Shown here: positions 32,786-44,894 of the stretch, in pieces
Position numbering within the stretch: position 1 is the first letter of the stretch
Layout: each line of letters starts with the position of its first letter
NCBI GenBank assembly: GCA_034509925.1
Contig: CM067529.1
Span: 8,249,501-8,313,500 of the forward strand
Source: Hirudinaria manillensis
Lineage: Eukaryota; Annelida; Clitellata; Hirudinida; Hirudinidae
DNA: 64,000 bases
Direction of reading: 5' to 3'
Made by a program: the position numbers and the translations under genes
The notes under the pieces: generated by a model
Database searches by the model: none
What the model was told of the DNA's origin: nothing
The model's input: the letters and a program-made list of their open reading frames with translations, nothing else

Positions 32786-35335
32786 TTTTAATGGCTTTTA
32801 TGTTTCAAGGATGATGATGACGACGACGACGATGATGATGATGATGATGGCAAAATAGTGATGCTGGTGGTGTTGGCAATGATGCCGAGCGTTGAGAGTG
32901 GTGATGATGATGATGATGAACATCATTATCATTGTAACGAAACGAGAAACAAATTGAAGAGTTTTTATACACTGAAAACTATTTCACAAATATTAATTTA
33001 TATAAAATATTAAGTAGATTTTGTCCCAATTTCATTTCAATGAGTTTTACGTTAAATTTAATCGCACCGCACCATGCAACGTACACGAACGTACACTTGT
33101 ACCAATGTACAACGTACAATACATGCCATTTCTGCGAATACCAAGTACACGTAGCAACGAAAAAGCTGGAAACGTTCCATTAAGTTGACGGTGAGGGCAT
33201 AAAACTGGTGTCTGATGGGATGAACTGGGATCAAGGTCTGCCCCTGGTCTGAGTTAGGGGACCAAGGGTTGTTTATTTTTCCTGGCACGATTTAAGTTCA
33301 GGAAACAACGTGATTGCTTTCCAGTTTCCAGTATCTTGGTTTCGAGGTCCGTAATTGGACATGACACGTGAGTGCTCTGCGTAAATGCAGTGCGCAATTA
33401 TTAGGAATTTATTATTATATTATTATTTTTTATAGTCGTTTTTATTATAATTATATTTTATATTATTATTTGGGATAATTTACTGAACATCAAGAAATTC
33501 AATTAATTAAAGTACAACAGGCACATTAATGTTCAATTTTAATGAGGATGAAATAAAAGAAATATTTCTATATAAACGATAAAAATAAATAACTATTCGA
33601 TGTTTAAACTTTTTGATAAAGAAATGATTTTGTTATTAATGCATAGATGGAATAAAATATTAATTAACCTAAAAGGGTGGATTAACTTTTCAATGGGCGC
33701 ACTGGCAGACAGATGGACGGTCGGACGGATGGATGGATGGATGGACGGACGGACGCAACAGTGGATGAATGAAAGGGAGAAAGGATGGATGAGACATGAA
33801 AGGTAGGTCGTGATTCTCTCATTTAATGAGGCGGTTGTGACGTCACTGGAAATACGATATTCCATGCAAGTTTTCTTTAATGGAATCAAGCCGTTATTAC
33901 AATTCCTGTTATTGATGAGTTATTGATGAATAACTGGTAATGATAACTGTATTTTGAGGCATAATATAAAAAATAAATAAATTATAATAATAATAATAAC
34001 TCAGGATAATAAAGCTTAAAATTTTGTATATATAAAAATTATAATATTTAGTTTAGAAGATTCGCGGAACAATTAATATGCAGTTATGGTAATATCCTAT
34101 TAATATGGAGTAATTATGTTAATAATATTAATACAAGATAATTATGTTAATAATATTAACACAGGATAATAATGTTAATGAGAAAGAGTAAACACAGGAG
34201 GATGTGTCCATCCATAAACGTCTTCATCGAAGACCATTGGCAGTCATTAAAGTCTCATGAAAAATTCACCGCAAAAACTCAAAAGATGAAATAATATTTC
34301 ATTTCTTTTTTCATTACGTAATTATCAACAACAACAACAACAGCAACAGCAATTCTAATTAAACCTACAACAAAAATTTTAATTACACCAACAAAACCAA
34401 CAACAGCACCATTTCTAATTACACCAACAATAATAATTTTAACAACTACAATTTTAATTATACATATAACAACAACAATATGAATATTATAGTACCGCTT
34501 CCTATGAATAACAATTATTAATAAAAACATTTTTCATCAAATTTGTCTTTGAATGAGAATTTTAAATGAATAAAATATTAAAAGTAAAATATTAAAAATA
34601 ATCCGAAAAAGAAGATTACTGATTTAATAGTTTATTCACTGCTTCATTTCAATTCATATTCATCCTCAAATTAGGTCAAAATGACCTAATTCAGGAATCA
34701 TCTGACGAATCACATTCAGTACTTGTCGGAGGGAATGGCTATCATGAACTCATGTTTTGCTGACAAATTTAATTTTAAGCATTTAAAATTTATCTCTAAA
34801 AATATTCACTTAAATACAGGCAATAATTATGCTATTGTTGATTTTAATAATATTTAAATAATTAATGATTTTATTAAGAATTAAATAATTATTCAAATGG
34901 AAGGAAATAAATTCTCAGATTAATTTCTGACAAAATGTTCTCAAAGCTCCACTCAAAAGCAAAAATTCAATGAAAATAAGTTTTGAAGTTCAACTTTTTG
35001 TCAACGACCAAATCTTGGACCTTCAGGAGAAGTGGATTTGGATTGCTTTGATCGCGAAATTAAATAAAATAATTAATAATAATAATAATAAATAAATACT
35101 TGCATATTTGTTATTTAAAGCGTTTTTTATGTTTTGGATTTCCCTGAATAAAAAGAACATAAATAAATCTTAATTATTCCAATTAATTTATTTTCAACTT
35201 GTTTCACGGCAACACGAGAAGCATTCCTTAATCTCCACTTGACGTGGCTTAATTGCAGAAATACAACTATCATCATAACCTCGTTGGAGAGCATTTTATA
35301 TAGATCATGCATGTACTAGATTCACCAAGAAAGCT
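32786..35335. other. AT-rich region, no gene seen
   Basis: Holds GAT triplet tracts (32811-32850, 32900-32925), a GGAT run (33724-33745), a CAA-rich stretch (34327-34350) and a GC-richer patch at about 33060-33300 for which no splice-supported exon could be made. Confidence 0.45.
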
Positions 35336-35336
35336 A

Positions 35337-35361
35337 TAATAATAATAGTATTATTATAATA

Positions 35362-35392
<31 letters not shown>

Positions 35393-35393
35393 T
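35337..35393 (+). repeat. AAT-rich array at the 5' side of relic E3
   Basis: An ATA/AAT run of about 57 bp with small interruptions, directly abutting TTCGGCTCGAGCGG. Confidence 0.9.
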
Positions 35394-35525
35394 CGGCTCG
35401 AGCGGTTGACCGGTACGGACGAAATTTCGTTTGCTCGTTACAAATGACTGCTTTTGAGTACAGTAACGATTTTTTGCTTCGAATTCTGGCCAATTTGGGT
35501 CCCCTACCAAATTTTATAAAGTAAA
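35394..35525 (+). mobile_element. 5' leader fragment of an AAT-associated LINE (relic E3)
   Basis: Begins TTCGGCTCGAGCGGTTGACC immediately after the AAT array and includes GGGTCCCCTACC near its end. The E1 and E2 leaders show the same arrangement: AAT array, CGAGCG within about 20 bases, then GTCCCCTAC about 100-150 bases further in. This suggests a shared leader design. Confidence 0.65.
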
Positions 35526-35589
35526 TAATGTCATCAGAAATTCTATTCGTCAGGTGATGCTTACATGTAAAATCAGTATGAATCTGAAA

Positions 35590-36560
35590 GTTGGGAAGGG
35601 AAACAAAAAAATGTGAGAAATCTCCATTAACAGAGGAATATTCCAGGGATATTTAATGTCACCATTATTGTTTTGCATGACTTTGATACTGCTGTCAAAT
35701 TCTCTTAGAAAAAGGGGAGGAGGATAGCCAATTCATGACCATCAGATAAGCCGTCTGCTGTACATGGATGACTTGAAATTATTTGCAACAAGTCGCGAGC
35801 TCATGAAAAGGAGTTTAAAAATTGTAGAGGACTTTAGTATGGATATCCAAATAGGAATTTGGCATCGAAATTAAAAACAGAAAACCGCACTAGGAAGAAG
35901 CATCCAACTGTCAACCCCCTTGAAAATTAGATCCATCGAAATTGATGAATGCGATCGATCGTGATCGGTATTACCAAAAAACATCTTGAAACAAAACGTT
36001 AGTAGCACATGCAAGCTCTGCCACAAATCAATAAAAAGTATTAGTCACGTTTTCATGGGATGTGAGGAGATAGCCTCAACAGAATATATCGAAAGGCATG
36101 ATAAATTGTCATCTTATGTCCACTGGAAAATTTGCAGGAATTTGGACATCGAAGTAAATGAAAAGTATTATTTATATGTACCTGAGCCTATAATTAGCAA
36201 AGAAGAAAATACATTAATGTGCTGACAGATAGAAAAATTCCACCTAGTAGACCGGACATTATATTGTTAAACAGAAAAGATTAACATTGCCCACTAACTG
36301 AGATATCCGTCCCAGATATGGACGAAAATGTCCTAAAGAAAATAAACGAAAAAATCCTTAAATACAGGGATTTACAGATCAAGATCGCCAGAATGTGGAA
36401 GGTAAAAGTCACAACAGTACCAGTCGTAATGGGAGCCCTAGGGACAACTGCCGAAAATCTCCAATAAGAATTTGTCGCACTAGGAAAAGTAAACCAATAT
36501 GAAATCCAAAGAATTGCCTTGAACGGAACAGCTCGTATATTTAGAAGAATTTTAGGATGA
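35590..36560 (+). pseudogene. Broken LINE polyprotein (relic E3): RT motifs, CCHC knuckle, restriction-like endonuclease
   Basis: Plus-strand fragments in several frames. RT motif B is changed to GIFQGYLMSPLLFCM (the usual Asp after QG is lost). After an in-frame TAG comes motif C, RLLYMDDLKLFA. Next come a CCHC knuckle CKLCHKSIKSISHVFMGC (35986-36225 ORF), an endonuclease piece (RKIPPSRPDIILLN) and a C-terminal piece (KVTTVPVVMGALGTTAENLQ). RT motif A and the N-terminal domains are missing. The YMDDLKL signature places it in a different RLE-bearing lineage from E1/E2. Several stops and frame breaks mean it cannot encode a working protein. Confidence 0.82.
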
Positions 36561-36758
36561 TAATATTTTTTGTTTGACCAGAATCATTTTAAGTTATTTA
36601 AGACTTATTTAAGTTATTATGTTTTTTTGTTGTTGCGATTGACATGACACATGTTTAGATGTGGCTTCCTTTGGGCTCTAGTTGAGACCCGGCACCACAT
36701 ACTTTTCGGCTATTGCTTGCAATAGCTTGTGAATAAACGAATAATAATAATATCAGCC
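36561..36758 (+). mobile_element. 3' UTR and AAT tail of relic E3
   Basis: GC-balanced sequence (GGCTCTAGTTGAGACCCGGC) and a hairpin (CTATTGCTTGCAATAG) are followed by AATAAACG and an AATAATAATAAT tail, the usual end of a non-LTR element. Confidence 0.7.
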
Positions 36759-39700
36759 ATTGTTTTTATGAATATTAACATATTTGATTGACAATATTTT
36801 GTTAATTATTGAGAACAAAGAAATCTAAAGTCAAAGTATACTCTCTCAAGAGAAGAATTATCTTCAATATAAATATTGTCCTTTGTACTCTTCAACAAAA
36901 CTTATAAATAAATAAATAAGATCAAGTGTCAACTATTCAACAATTTCACTGATGCATAATTTCTTTACAAAAATATCTAAAATTTTACTTTTGTAAATTC
37001 ATCCAGTTTAACAAAATGTGTTCATTTCCAGCAAATTCCTAAATGATGATGATGATGATGATACTAACGATGATGATGATGTCCAAATAGTGATTGATTT
37101 GACGTGGAATGACTTTAAATGCAATCTTTCTTTATCAATTCGTCCCCTTTTCTCATTCAAACCAATTCAAGTTCATCGTTATTTTTGGCCTTCGTCAGTG
37201 AAATTTTGTCTCCTGAAAAAGTTCTGAAATGAAAGCGTAATTTTGCCGCAACAACAACAAAAATAATAGTAATAACACTAATAATAACAATAATAATAAC
37301 GTTAATAATGATAATAATTTAATAACAAAGTGGTATAATTGAAAAATTAAAATAATTGGAATGAGAACTTATTCTTTCAAATTGTGGAATGCGTGTTGTC
37401 ACGTGATGTCACGGAGTTTTCCAGATATTTGGAGTTGATCCTTCATTCGATCCTTCATTTTTCACTCCAAGTTTCCAAGTTTCCAGAGTTCACCTCCAGT
37501 TGCACTTTTGACACCACGTGAAATATTCGATGAATTTCTTTCAAAACATTCGTTGACTTTGTTGACATCCACAAGGACAACACGACAACAACATCGACAC
37601 CATCACAACAACATCACAACAACATCACAACATCAATAACAATAGCAACAAATGCATGCAAATATTTCCGTACACTCAGATGGCAGTTGCAGTCGTCCAT
37701 TTGTAAACAAGATTTTTAAAAGATTACATATTAAAATACTGATTGTATTAAAACATTAAAAATATTATTATAAATTGAAGGCAATAATAATTATAAATTC
37801 AAAGCAAACTCTATCCATAGAACAACGGAGATGAGAATTGAAAGATTTTGTGAAAAGAGACACGCTATTGTTGATGGTCAACCATGACCAAAGTCGAAAT
37901 GTTTTTGGACGAAAAGACAAGAAGCGCACATCGGTCTCCTGATTACACGTTGGAAAAGACGAGTGGGGCTTATTGTAATCATCCAGAATGAACCTGGATG
38001 AATGGTTTATCCTCCTTTGTAAACAGGGGGCCACTCCAAAAGCAGGAAGCAAGCCGTAAAGAAAAAAGCGACCTCTCGCAGCCCCATCCATAACCTCGTG
38101 ATCTGGAAAACTCCCACTCTTTCATTTACAACTCCACCTAGGATTTCTCGAAACGAGTTTTTTGAATCTAGTGGAAGAAATGTCTTAATTCGAACGTCGA
38201 CAAAGTAAAGGGTTGTTTTTCAAGTTGTACTTCTGGCTTTCTATTTGGCTTTGTATTTCTTTGAAAACAGTCGTTGTTCACGTGCATTTCCTCGCGCTTT
38301 CAAGGAATAAATTGCAGGAAAGAATTTAATTCTTTCCCTTGAAAAGCACCAACCAACAGTTGACATTTTGTGAGGAAATTCTGAATTCTTGATCTCTTTG
38401 TCAACTTTAAATCTTGCTTTGATGTCATTTCCTGGTTATCAGCATTGGTCTCTGTCATTCCCTTTCATTTGATGGCTTCCTTTCGTGTTCACAATCTGCT
38501 TCTGCCCTGACATTACCCAGGATATCAGTTTATGTGATGCCGAATGTTGTCCTACGTAATGTTCCATGTTGTTGTTGTTGCTGTTGTTGATGAACGTGAT
38601 GTGATGATGATGATGATGATGATGGCGAAGACGACGACGACGATGATGATGATGATGATTGTTGCTGCGTACATGAATGCATTGCTCACGTGATTTTTAG
38701 ATGCATTGTGCAATGTTAAATGTGACGCATTCGTCTTGTGACAAGAATTTAATGCTTCACAAAAATAAATTTTTCGCGAGGATTTTTAACCAAAAAATAT
38801 AAAAAATAAAACCTTCCATCTTTCCACTCCAATATTTTCTAAGTTTAAATAAATAAATAAATAAATAAATTTAAATTACATGTAAATCGTATATTATTAA
38901 TATTTAATATTTTCCAAAGAAATTACATTTAATGTATTTAATACTTTCAATTGTGATTTCAATTGAACGTCATGTTAACTTGAATGCAAATTCGGCAGCA
39001 AATTTGCATTCATTTTCAATGCATTATATTATAAATTATATAAATTATTTTAACCAATAATAATTATATAAATTATTATTAACTGCATAATTATTATGCG
39101 AACTAGTCACCATTAGTGTTTTAGTGTTCCAGAAAATTCGACCTTTTTAACATAATATATTAAAATCAAAAACATTAATAAATTTAAATTATTTCATTTG
39201 AAAGTTTTATTTTCCATTATTTTTTTACTTAATTCACAAAAGTGTTCTTCGTTGGCCAAAGTTTCATCAAAGCGCAAAGCAATTCATTTGGCGCAGATTT
39301 TGATGGAACCTCAGAAATTGCAACTTCTTGGCAAAGCAGTGATTTCAGGACAACCATAGAATCTTTACTATTATTATTATTATTATTATTATCATTATGA
39401 CTATTATAATTATTGTAGTAATAATTGTTATTAATATTTCTTCTGAATAATAATAATAACATAATAATAGATATATTAACAATAATAATATAATAATAAT
39501 AATAATAATTATTATTATTATTATATTATATTAATAACAATAATAATATAATAATATTATTGTATTGTTAACATTATATGCTCCTCCAGCCAACCGAACA
39601 TCGTCGAGATCTTATTAAACGGTTTAATTAATAATCACGTGACATAGTTATAATAATCTAATGAATAATTAATTATCGAGACCGTGAAGACCATGAGTAG

Positions 39701-41445
39701 CGTTCCTAACAAAAAAAAAACACCTCTGTCGTTTGAGGCATGAGAGAAAATATTGGATTAACTGTGGATACGTTGACTCATCGCACGAGACACGCGACGA
39801 CATTCGCCATCTTGGATGATGTCAGATGACGGAGAGGCAGGTGCACGATCCCGAGCCGGTCGTGGCTGAGAATGGCATATTTCAGAGGCCGTGCATGGCT
39901 TAAACCTCTCAGGAAGACTCCACCAAGCGAAGAAGAGCGTTTAATCTGCACCGACAAATTTTACGCCCCCCTTGGAAACATTGAAACACCGTCTGATCCC
40001 AATTAACCACAAACGCTTCCTCACAACTTTCGCTCGTTCGTCCAACCAATTCTGTCGGTCGAATTTCTTACGATTTTTTGAATTATTTTTTTATTATTTA
40101 ATATTTGTTATTATTTAATGTTAATATTTATTAATAAGATTTAAATCCTCCCCTGGCTTCTCAATCGACCGATTTTTTTTTAGTAATTAATGGATTTCCT
40201 TCCCGCTCCTACAGTGAAAGCATTGAAAATGGCATCCAACATTGAAAGAATCATCAATTTTTATTTCCTTTTAATATAAAAAAAAAACCTCTTAATTTTT
40301 CTGCTTGGAAAAATCAAAGAAAGAAAACGTTGACAGGATTTGGAGAGACTCCAAATTTACAAAAGAAGTCATTTTGATGTTTTTAGGGCAAAGGTTTGGC
40401 TTCTCCACTCAACTTATCATGACTATGAAAGGGATGGATGGACGGATGGATCGATGGATGGATAGACTGATGAATGGATGGATGTGTGGACGGACGAAAG
40501 GACGGACGGATGGATGGATGGATGGACTGATGAAAGGATGGCTGGAAGAGAAAATGGAAGACAGGCAGGGATTCATAACCGCAAACAAGGCAAATATAAA
40601 TTCATAGAAAATCCCACCGAACACTTTCTCGTCAAATGCGAACCGTTTGTCGCTTGTGTTTATTACTCATATGGTGCTGGTGCAGCGGTGGTGATGATAG
40701 TGATGATGTTGACGATGACTACGACGATGAGGGTGTCATCGGTGGCCATGTTGTTGATGGTAACGACCTCTTAAATAGAATTAAGATGAAACCACCATTA
40801 AGTCTCAAGAGACGACAGAAAATAATTAGCAATCGATGAGCCTGGAGATAATTATGATAACGATTCCCAGTGATGATGGTGATGATGATGATGATGAGGA
40901 TGATGACGTTGATGTCATCGATGATTTTAGATGATAATGATGATGGTGATGATGATGGCAACGGTGGTGAGATAATGCGAATGATGAATGAAACCAAGTT
41001 GCTGGAACTTCGGAGATGTCGGAAGATACGAATGCAACTTAACTTGAAATCAATGTTGGAGCAGTTCATGGTCTCCTTTCAGCCTGAAAGTCTCGTTAGC
41101 AAAGATTTTGGACATTTTCAGGGTCTTTCTTCATTCATTCATTTATTTATTTATTTGTTTGTTTTTTAAGCGCTGGATTTTAAAGTTAAGAAAGTTTGGA
41201 ATTCATAGAAAATACAATTATTATGTCGCAGAAAATACAATCTTTCACGGTCAAAACACAACGTTTGCATGCAAAATACAATGTTCATTATTTGTTTCTA
41301 GTCAAAGCAGAAACAAATGAACGTCTGAAATTTATAAAGGTCATCACATGTCACAAGGAACACGTCACAACTTTTATGACCCATCAGCGCTAAACATTCA
41401 TTATTTATCTACTTATTTCCTAATATTTCTACCGCAGATATTATT
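36759..41445. other. Gene-poor AT-rich region with short repeats
   Basis: Includes GAT runs (37045-37080, 38605-38660, 40866-40960), a CAACAT run (37575-37635), ATT/AAT tracts (39367-39400, 39450-39560) and a GGAC/GGAT run (40431-40535). GC-richer patches at 37800-38100 and 39760-39990 gave no supportable exon chain. Confidence 0.45.
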
Positions 41446-41577
41446 AGCGTTATTATTATTATTATTATAATTATTATAATTATTATAATAATAATAATAA
41501 TAATAATAATTATAATTATTATAATTATTATTATTATTATTATTATTATCATAATCATCATTATTATTATTAGTAGT
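41446..41577 (+). repeat. ATT/AAT inverted microsatellite cluster
   Basis: ATT runs, then AAT runs, then ATT runs again, making a largely self-complementary AT stretch. Confidence 0.85.
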
Positions 41578-42254
41578 AGTAGTAACGGTTTATTATTACG
41601 TTAAATTTGTTGGAGAATACGTTATAATTGACGAATTGTTGGGGATATTTCAAGTAAAAGATTAAATTTAATAATTTTTCCCAAAAAATTAAATTAATAA
41701 CAAAAAATTGTAAAGCCAACCTTGACCACTGAAATATTTCAGAGTAATTCCTTCAGAGAAGGCATAAAAAAGCAGGAAAAGAAAGAACACTTTCGAGAAA
41801 GCCGACAACGCACTCGTCATTTTCCGACAACTTCTCGGAAGATTGGCTGCCATCTCGTCGCCAGCAGACGAGCAAGTGTTGGTTCGAATCCAGAGAGGAG
41901 GAGGATGAGTAGGAAGATTGATGCGAGTGCAGAACTTGAAGACAATGAGAGGCGTGCGGGAATGCGGGTCTCAGAGATGGACAATGAATAATCACAATTA
42001 ATAGTCGGACATCTTTTCTTTCTCGTGTCACGGAAAAATCTCTCCACGGGGATAACGATCTCACTTTTCTTCAGCATCTCTCTTTTTTCTCCTCCTCTTC
42101 TTCCTCTTCCTCCTCCTCTTCTTCATCCTTCTTCTTCTTCTTTTTCTGTTTTTTTTTTATTTCAGACCCGGGATTTCCTTCCATTTTAAGTTCTCAGTGG
42201 AAACAATAAAAATTCTGAAAAACTGAAAAATTTCAACAACTATTCCTGACCTGC

Positions 42255-42475
42255 ATAAACGAAGAGAGCGAAGATGATGACAACGGTGACAACGGTTACC
42301 ATGACCACGACAACGGTTACCATGACGACGGTGACGATGGTTACCATAACGGTGATAATGGTTACCATGACCACGACAACGGTTACCATGACGACGGTGA
42401 CGATGACATACCGATGAAGAAGATGAGCATGGTAGGAGTACAAAAAACACAAGAAACGATTAAAAGGGGCACTAA
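42255..42475 (-). CDS. Possible minisatellite-encoded transmembrane exon
   Basis: On the minus strand an open frame encodes repeats of Met-Val-Thr-Val-Val followed by VVIIFALFVYAG, then a donor-like TATGCAG/GTCAGG. The hydrophobic run is long enough for a membrane helix and the sequence before it contains Cys and aromatic residues. The frame comes from a tandem repeat, so it could be fortuitous. No confident neighbouring exon was found. Confidence 0.25.
42268..42412 (+). repeat. Minisatellite with GGTTACCAT core
   Basis: Repeating units of ACGACAACGGTTACCATGAC and ACGGTGACGATGGTTACCAT, arranged as a higher-order repeat in which an ~80-bp block is duplicated. Confidence 0.85.
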
Positions 42476-42623
42476 AAGCAGCAATAGAAGCAGTGATCAC
42501 ACTGTAATGACCTCATCATTATGATTGCTCTCCGCCGTCATCATCATCATCATCAGTCATTTAGCTTCTTTATTATTTATTAGTAAAATAGTTTGTCATC
42601 TCAGAAATCCATTATTATCATTA

Positions 42624-42635
42624 AGATTATTATTA

Positions 42636-42724
<89 letters not shown>
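42624..42724 (+). repeat. (ATT)n microsatellite, ~100 bp
   Basis: A nearly pure ATT run. No retroelement was recognised beside it. Confidence 0.95.
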
Positions 42725-42725
<1 letters not shown>

Positions 42726-44132
42726 GAATAATGAAATGACTTTCTTATCGATTCAGTTTTAAGATGCTTTTAAAATCATTTCCATGAAAAGCAACGATTT
42801 TGATGCAACTCCAAGCAGGAAGTAAGACGACGATGAAGATGGCGATGACGAAGGTGATGATGATGATGATCGTGTTGATGATGATGATGATGATGATGGT
42901 TCTTGCGGAAATTATTGACCTGTAATGATGGTAATCCCTTTTAATTGTTACTTATAACGACTACTTTCCTCTGATAGTTCGTGTTTTGAAATGTCTGGCG
43001 TGATGATGATGATGATGATGACGACGACGACGATGATGGTGGTGGTGATGATAATGTTGACATCGACAAAGAGGACGATGATGATAGTGATGACGACGGT
43101 ATTGAAGGCAAAGGTTTTCAGAGTAATGACGTTGGTTTGGGTCGATGGCAAGTTGGTGGGTTATGGTGGCACAATGGTGATTGGGTCAGAGGAAGGAGAA
43201 TCATGAAAGGGACATTGAGAAGCAACGGGTACGATTCTCTTGTGAAGTTCGTGGCAATATTCCATGAGAATTTAACATTGGCCGAGTTGCTTTTATTATC
43301 ATTTCTGACTTTGTTTTCTTTCGACTGAGATTGTAATCTCGTTCTACTTCGATGTGAGTGTTGTGAGTGTCGTGTTTGTTTGTTTGTTTGTTTGTTTGTT
43401 TGTTTGTAATTCTTGCAATCGTCGAAATGTGTGAAGAAGTGAAATGAAACATCGAACGTTCGCAGAAGTTTTCAAGGCGCCTTCAAGCGTTTCATTCGAG
43501 TTCACCTAAATTCCTGTTAAGAAAACACAACAATTACCCGGCAACAACAAGAACTTACGATATTCCGTTCCAACATCTCCCTGAGCACCTCAACATCCTA
43601 CAGTACCCTGCCATGCCATGCCCTCTCGCGCCCCAAAATATAGTCTACCCAGCCAAACTTCTCAATGCACATTTTCCCCAGCTTGATTTAATATCCATAT
43701 TGATAGGCAATTATAGCCGTAAATAAAACGTAATTAATCGATTAAATGACAATAATCGTAAGAAATTATAATATTATGACTGGGTAATCGCACGGTTCGA
43801 GTAGAGATTGACAGACCAATTAAGACCTTTTTGAATCTTTGCAGCCCTGAAATCTGCAGAAGGCAGTTGCAATTTTCGGAGACAATTCCAGACTGAAACC
43901 TGATTAAATTCTTGTTCGACTTCTGACTGAATATGTGAGAAAATGTGCATCGAAGAATTCTCTCGGTTGGTGCAAAAGAAAGTTTTATTGCAGTGGCGGT
44001 ATCTTTTCAAGCTTAATTGAACATGCTGCGAAGAAAACAGAGGATTTATCTCAAAGCTTATCAATCCCCAAAATGCATCCAACATTTTTAAAAATAATAA
44101 GTAGAGATATTACGCCGATGTCAATTATTTAC
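42725..44132. other. Repeat-rich intergenic DNA
   Basis: GAT/GAC runs at 42846-42900 and 43000-43100 and a (TTTG)n run at 43374-43406. No supported gene. Confidence 0.5.
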
Positions 44133-44256
<124 letters not shown>

Positions 44257-44840
44257 TCATGACTATTCCAGGAGAAATTTAACTTCTGAGGTTTAGAATT
44301 GGCTGAAAATTACGATTTATTTTGGAGGAAATTTAGCAGACTATATGCGAGTATACATGATAAACTGATTAAAACGATTATACATGATAAACTGATTAAT
44401 TTGATTGTACATGAAAAATGATTATTTATGATTATTAAACTTTCAATTTACAGATATATTTTAAGAAGTTTTGTAAACAAAAATCAATATAATCTCTCGA
44501 TAATTTTGTATTTTTAAAATTTAAAATATAAATCGTAAATTGTTCCATCACTTTTTCCAAACATTTAAAATAATTCCAGGGGAGTCACGTGAAACTTTCG
44601 ATCGAAGCACTTCCGGACTTTTTCAGACCATTTTTATTGAAAAGAAATTTAATCAATTTTTTAACAATTATGAAACAATTTACTTTCATTTAATAAAATA
44701 TTTCCAAAATAATCTCTCAAATGACGATCGATTAAAAATCAGGCTTCACTTCTCAAGCGACGTGTTTGTCAATGGATGCGTCATGACTTCAATGACGTCA
44801 CACGTTCTAGCAAAACATGCTTCGCTTCAACTTGAACTCG

Positions 44841-44894
<54 letters not shown>

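Noticed and set aside
41860..41905. tRNA-like B-box (GGTTCGAATCC)
   Set aside because: The T-arm pairs only partly, no D-arm, anticodon arm or acceptor stem could be folded around it, and no A-box was found at the right distance.
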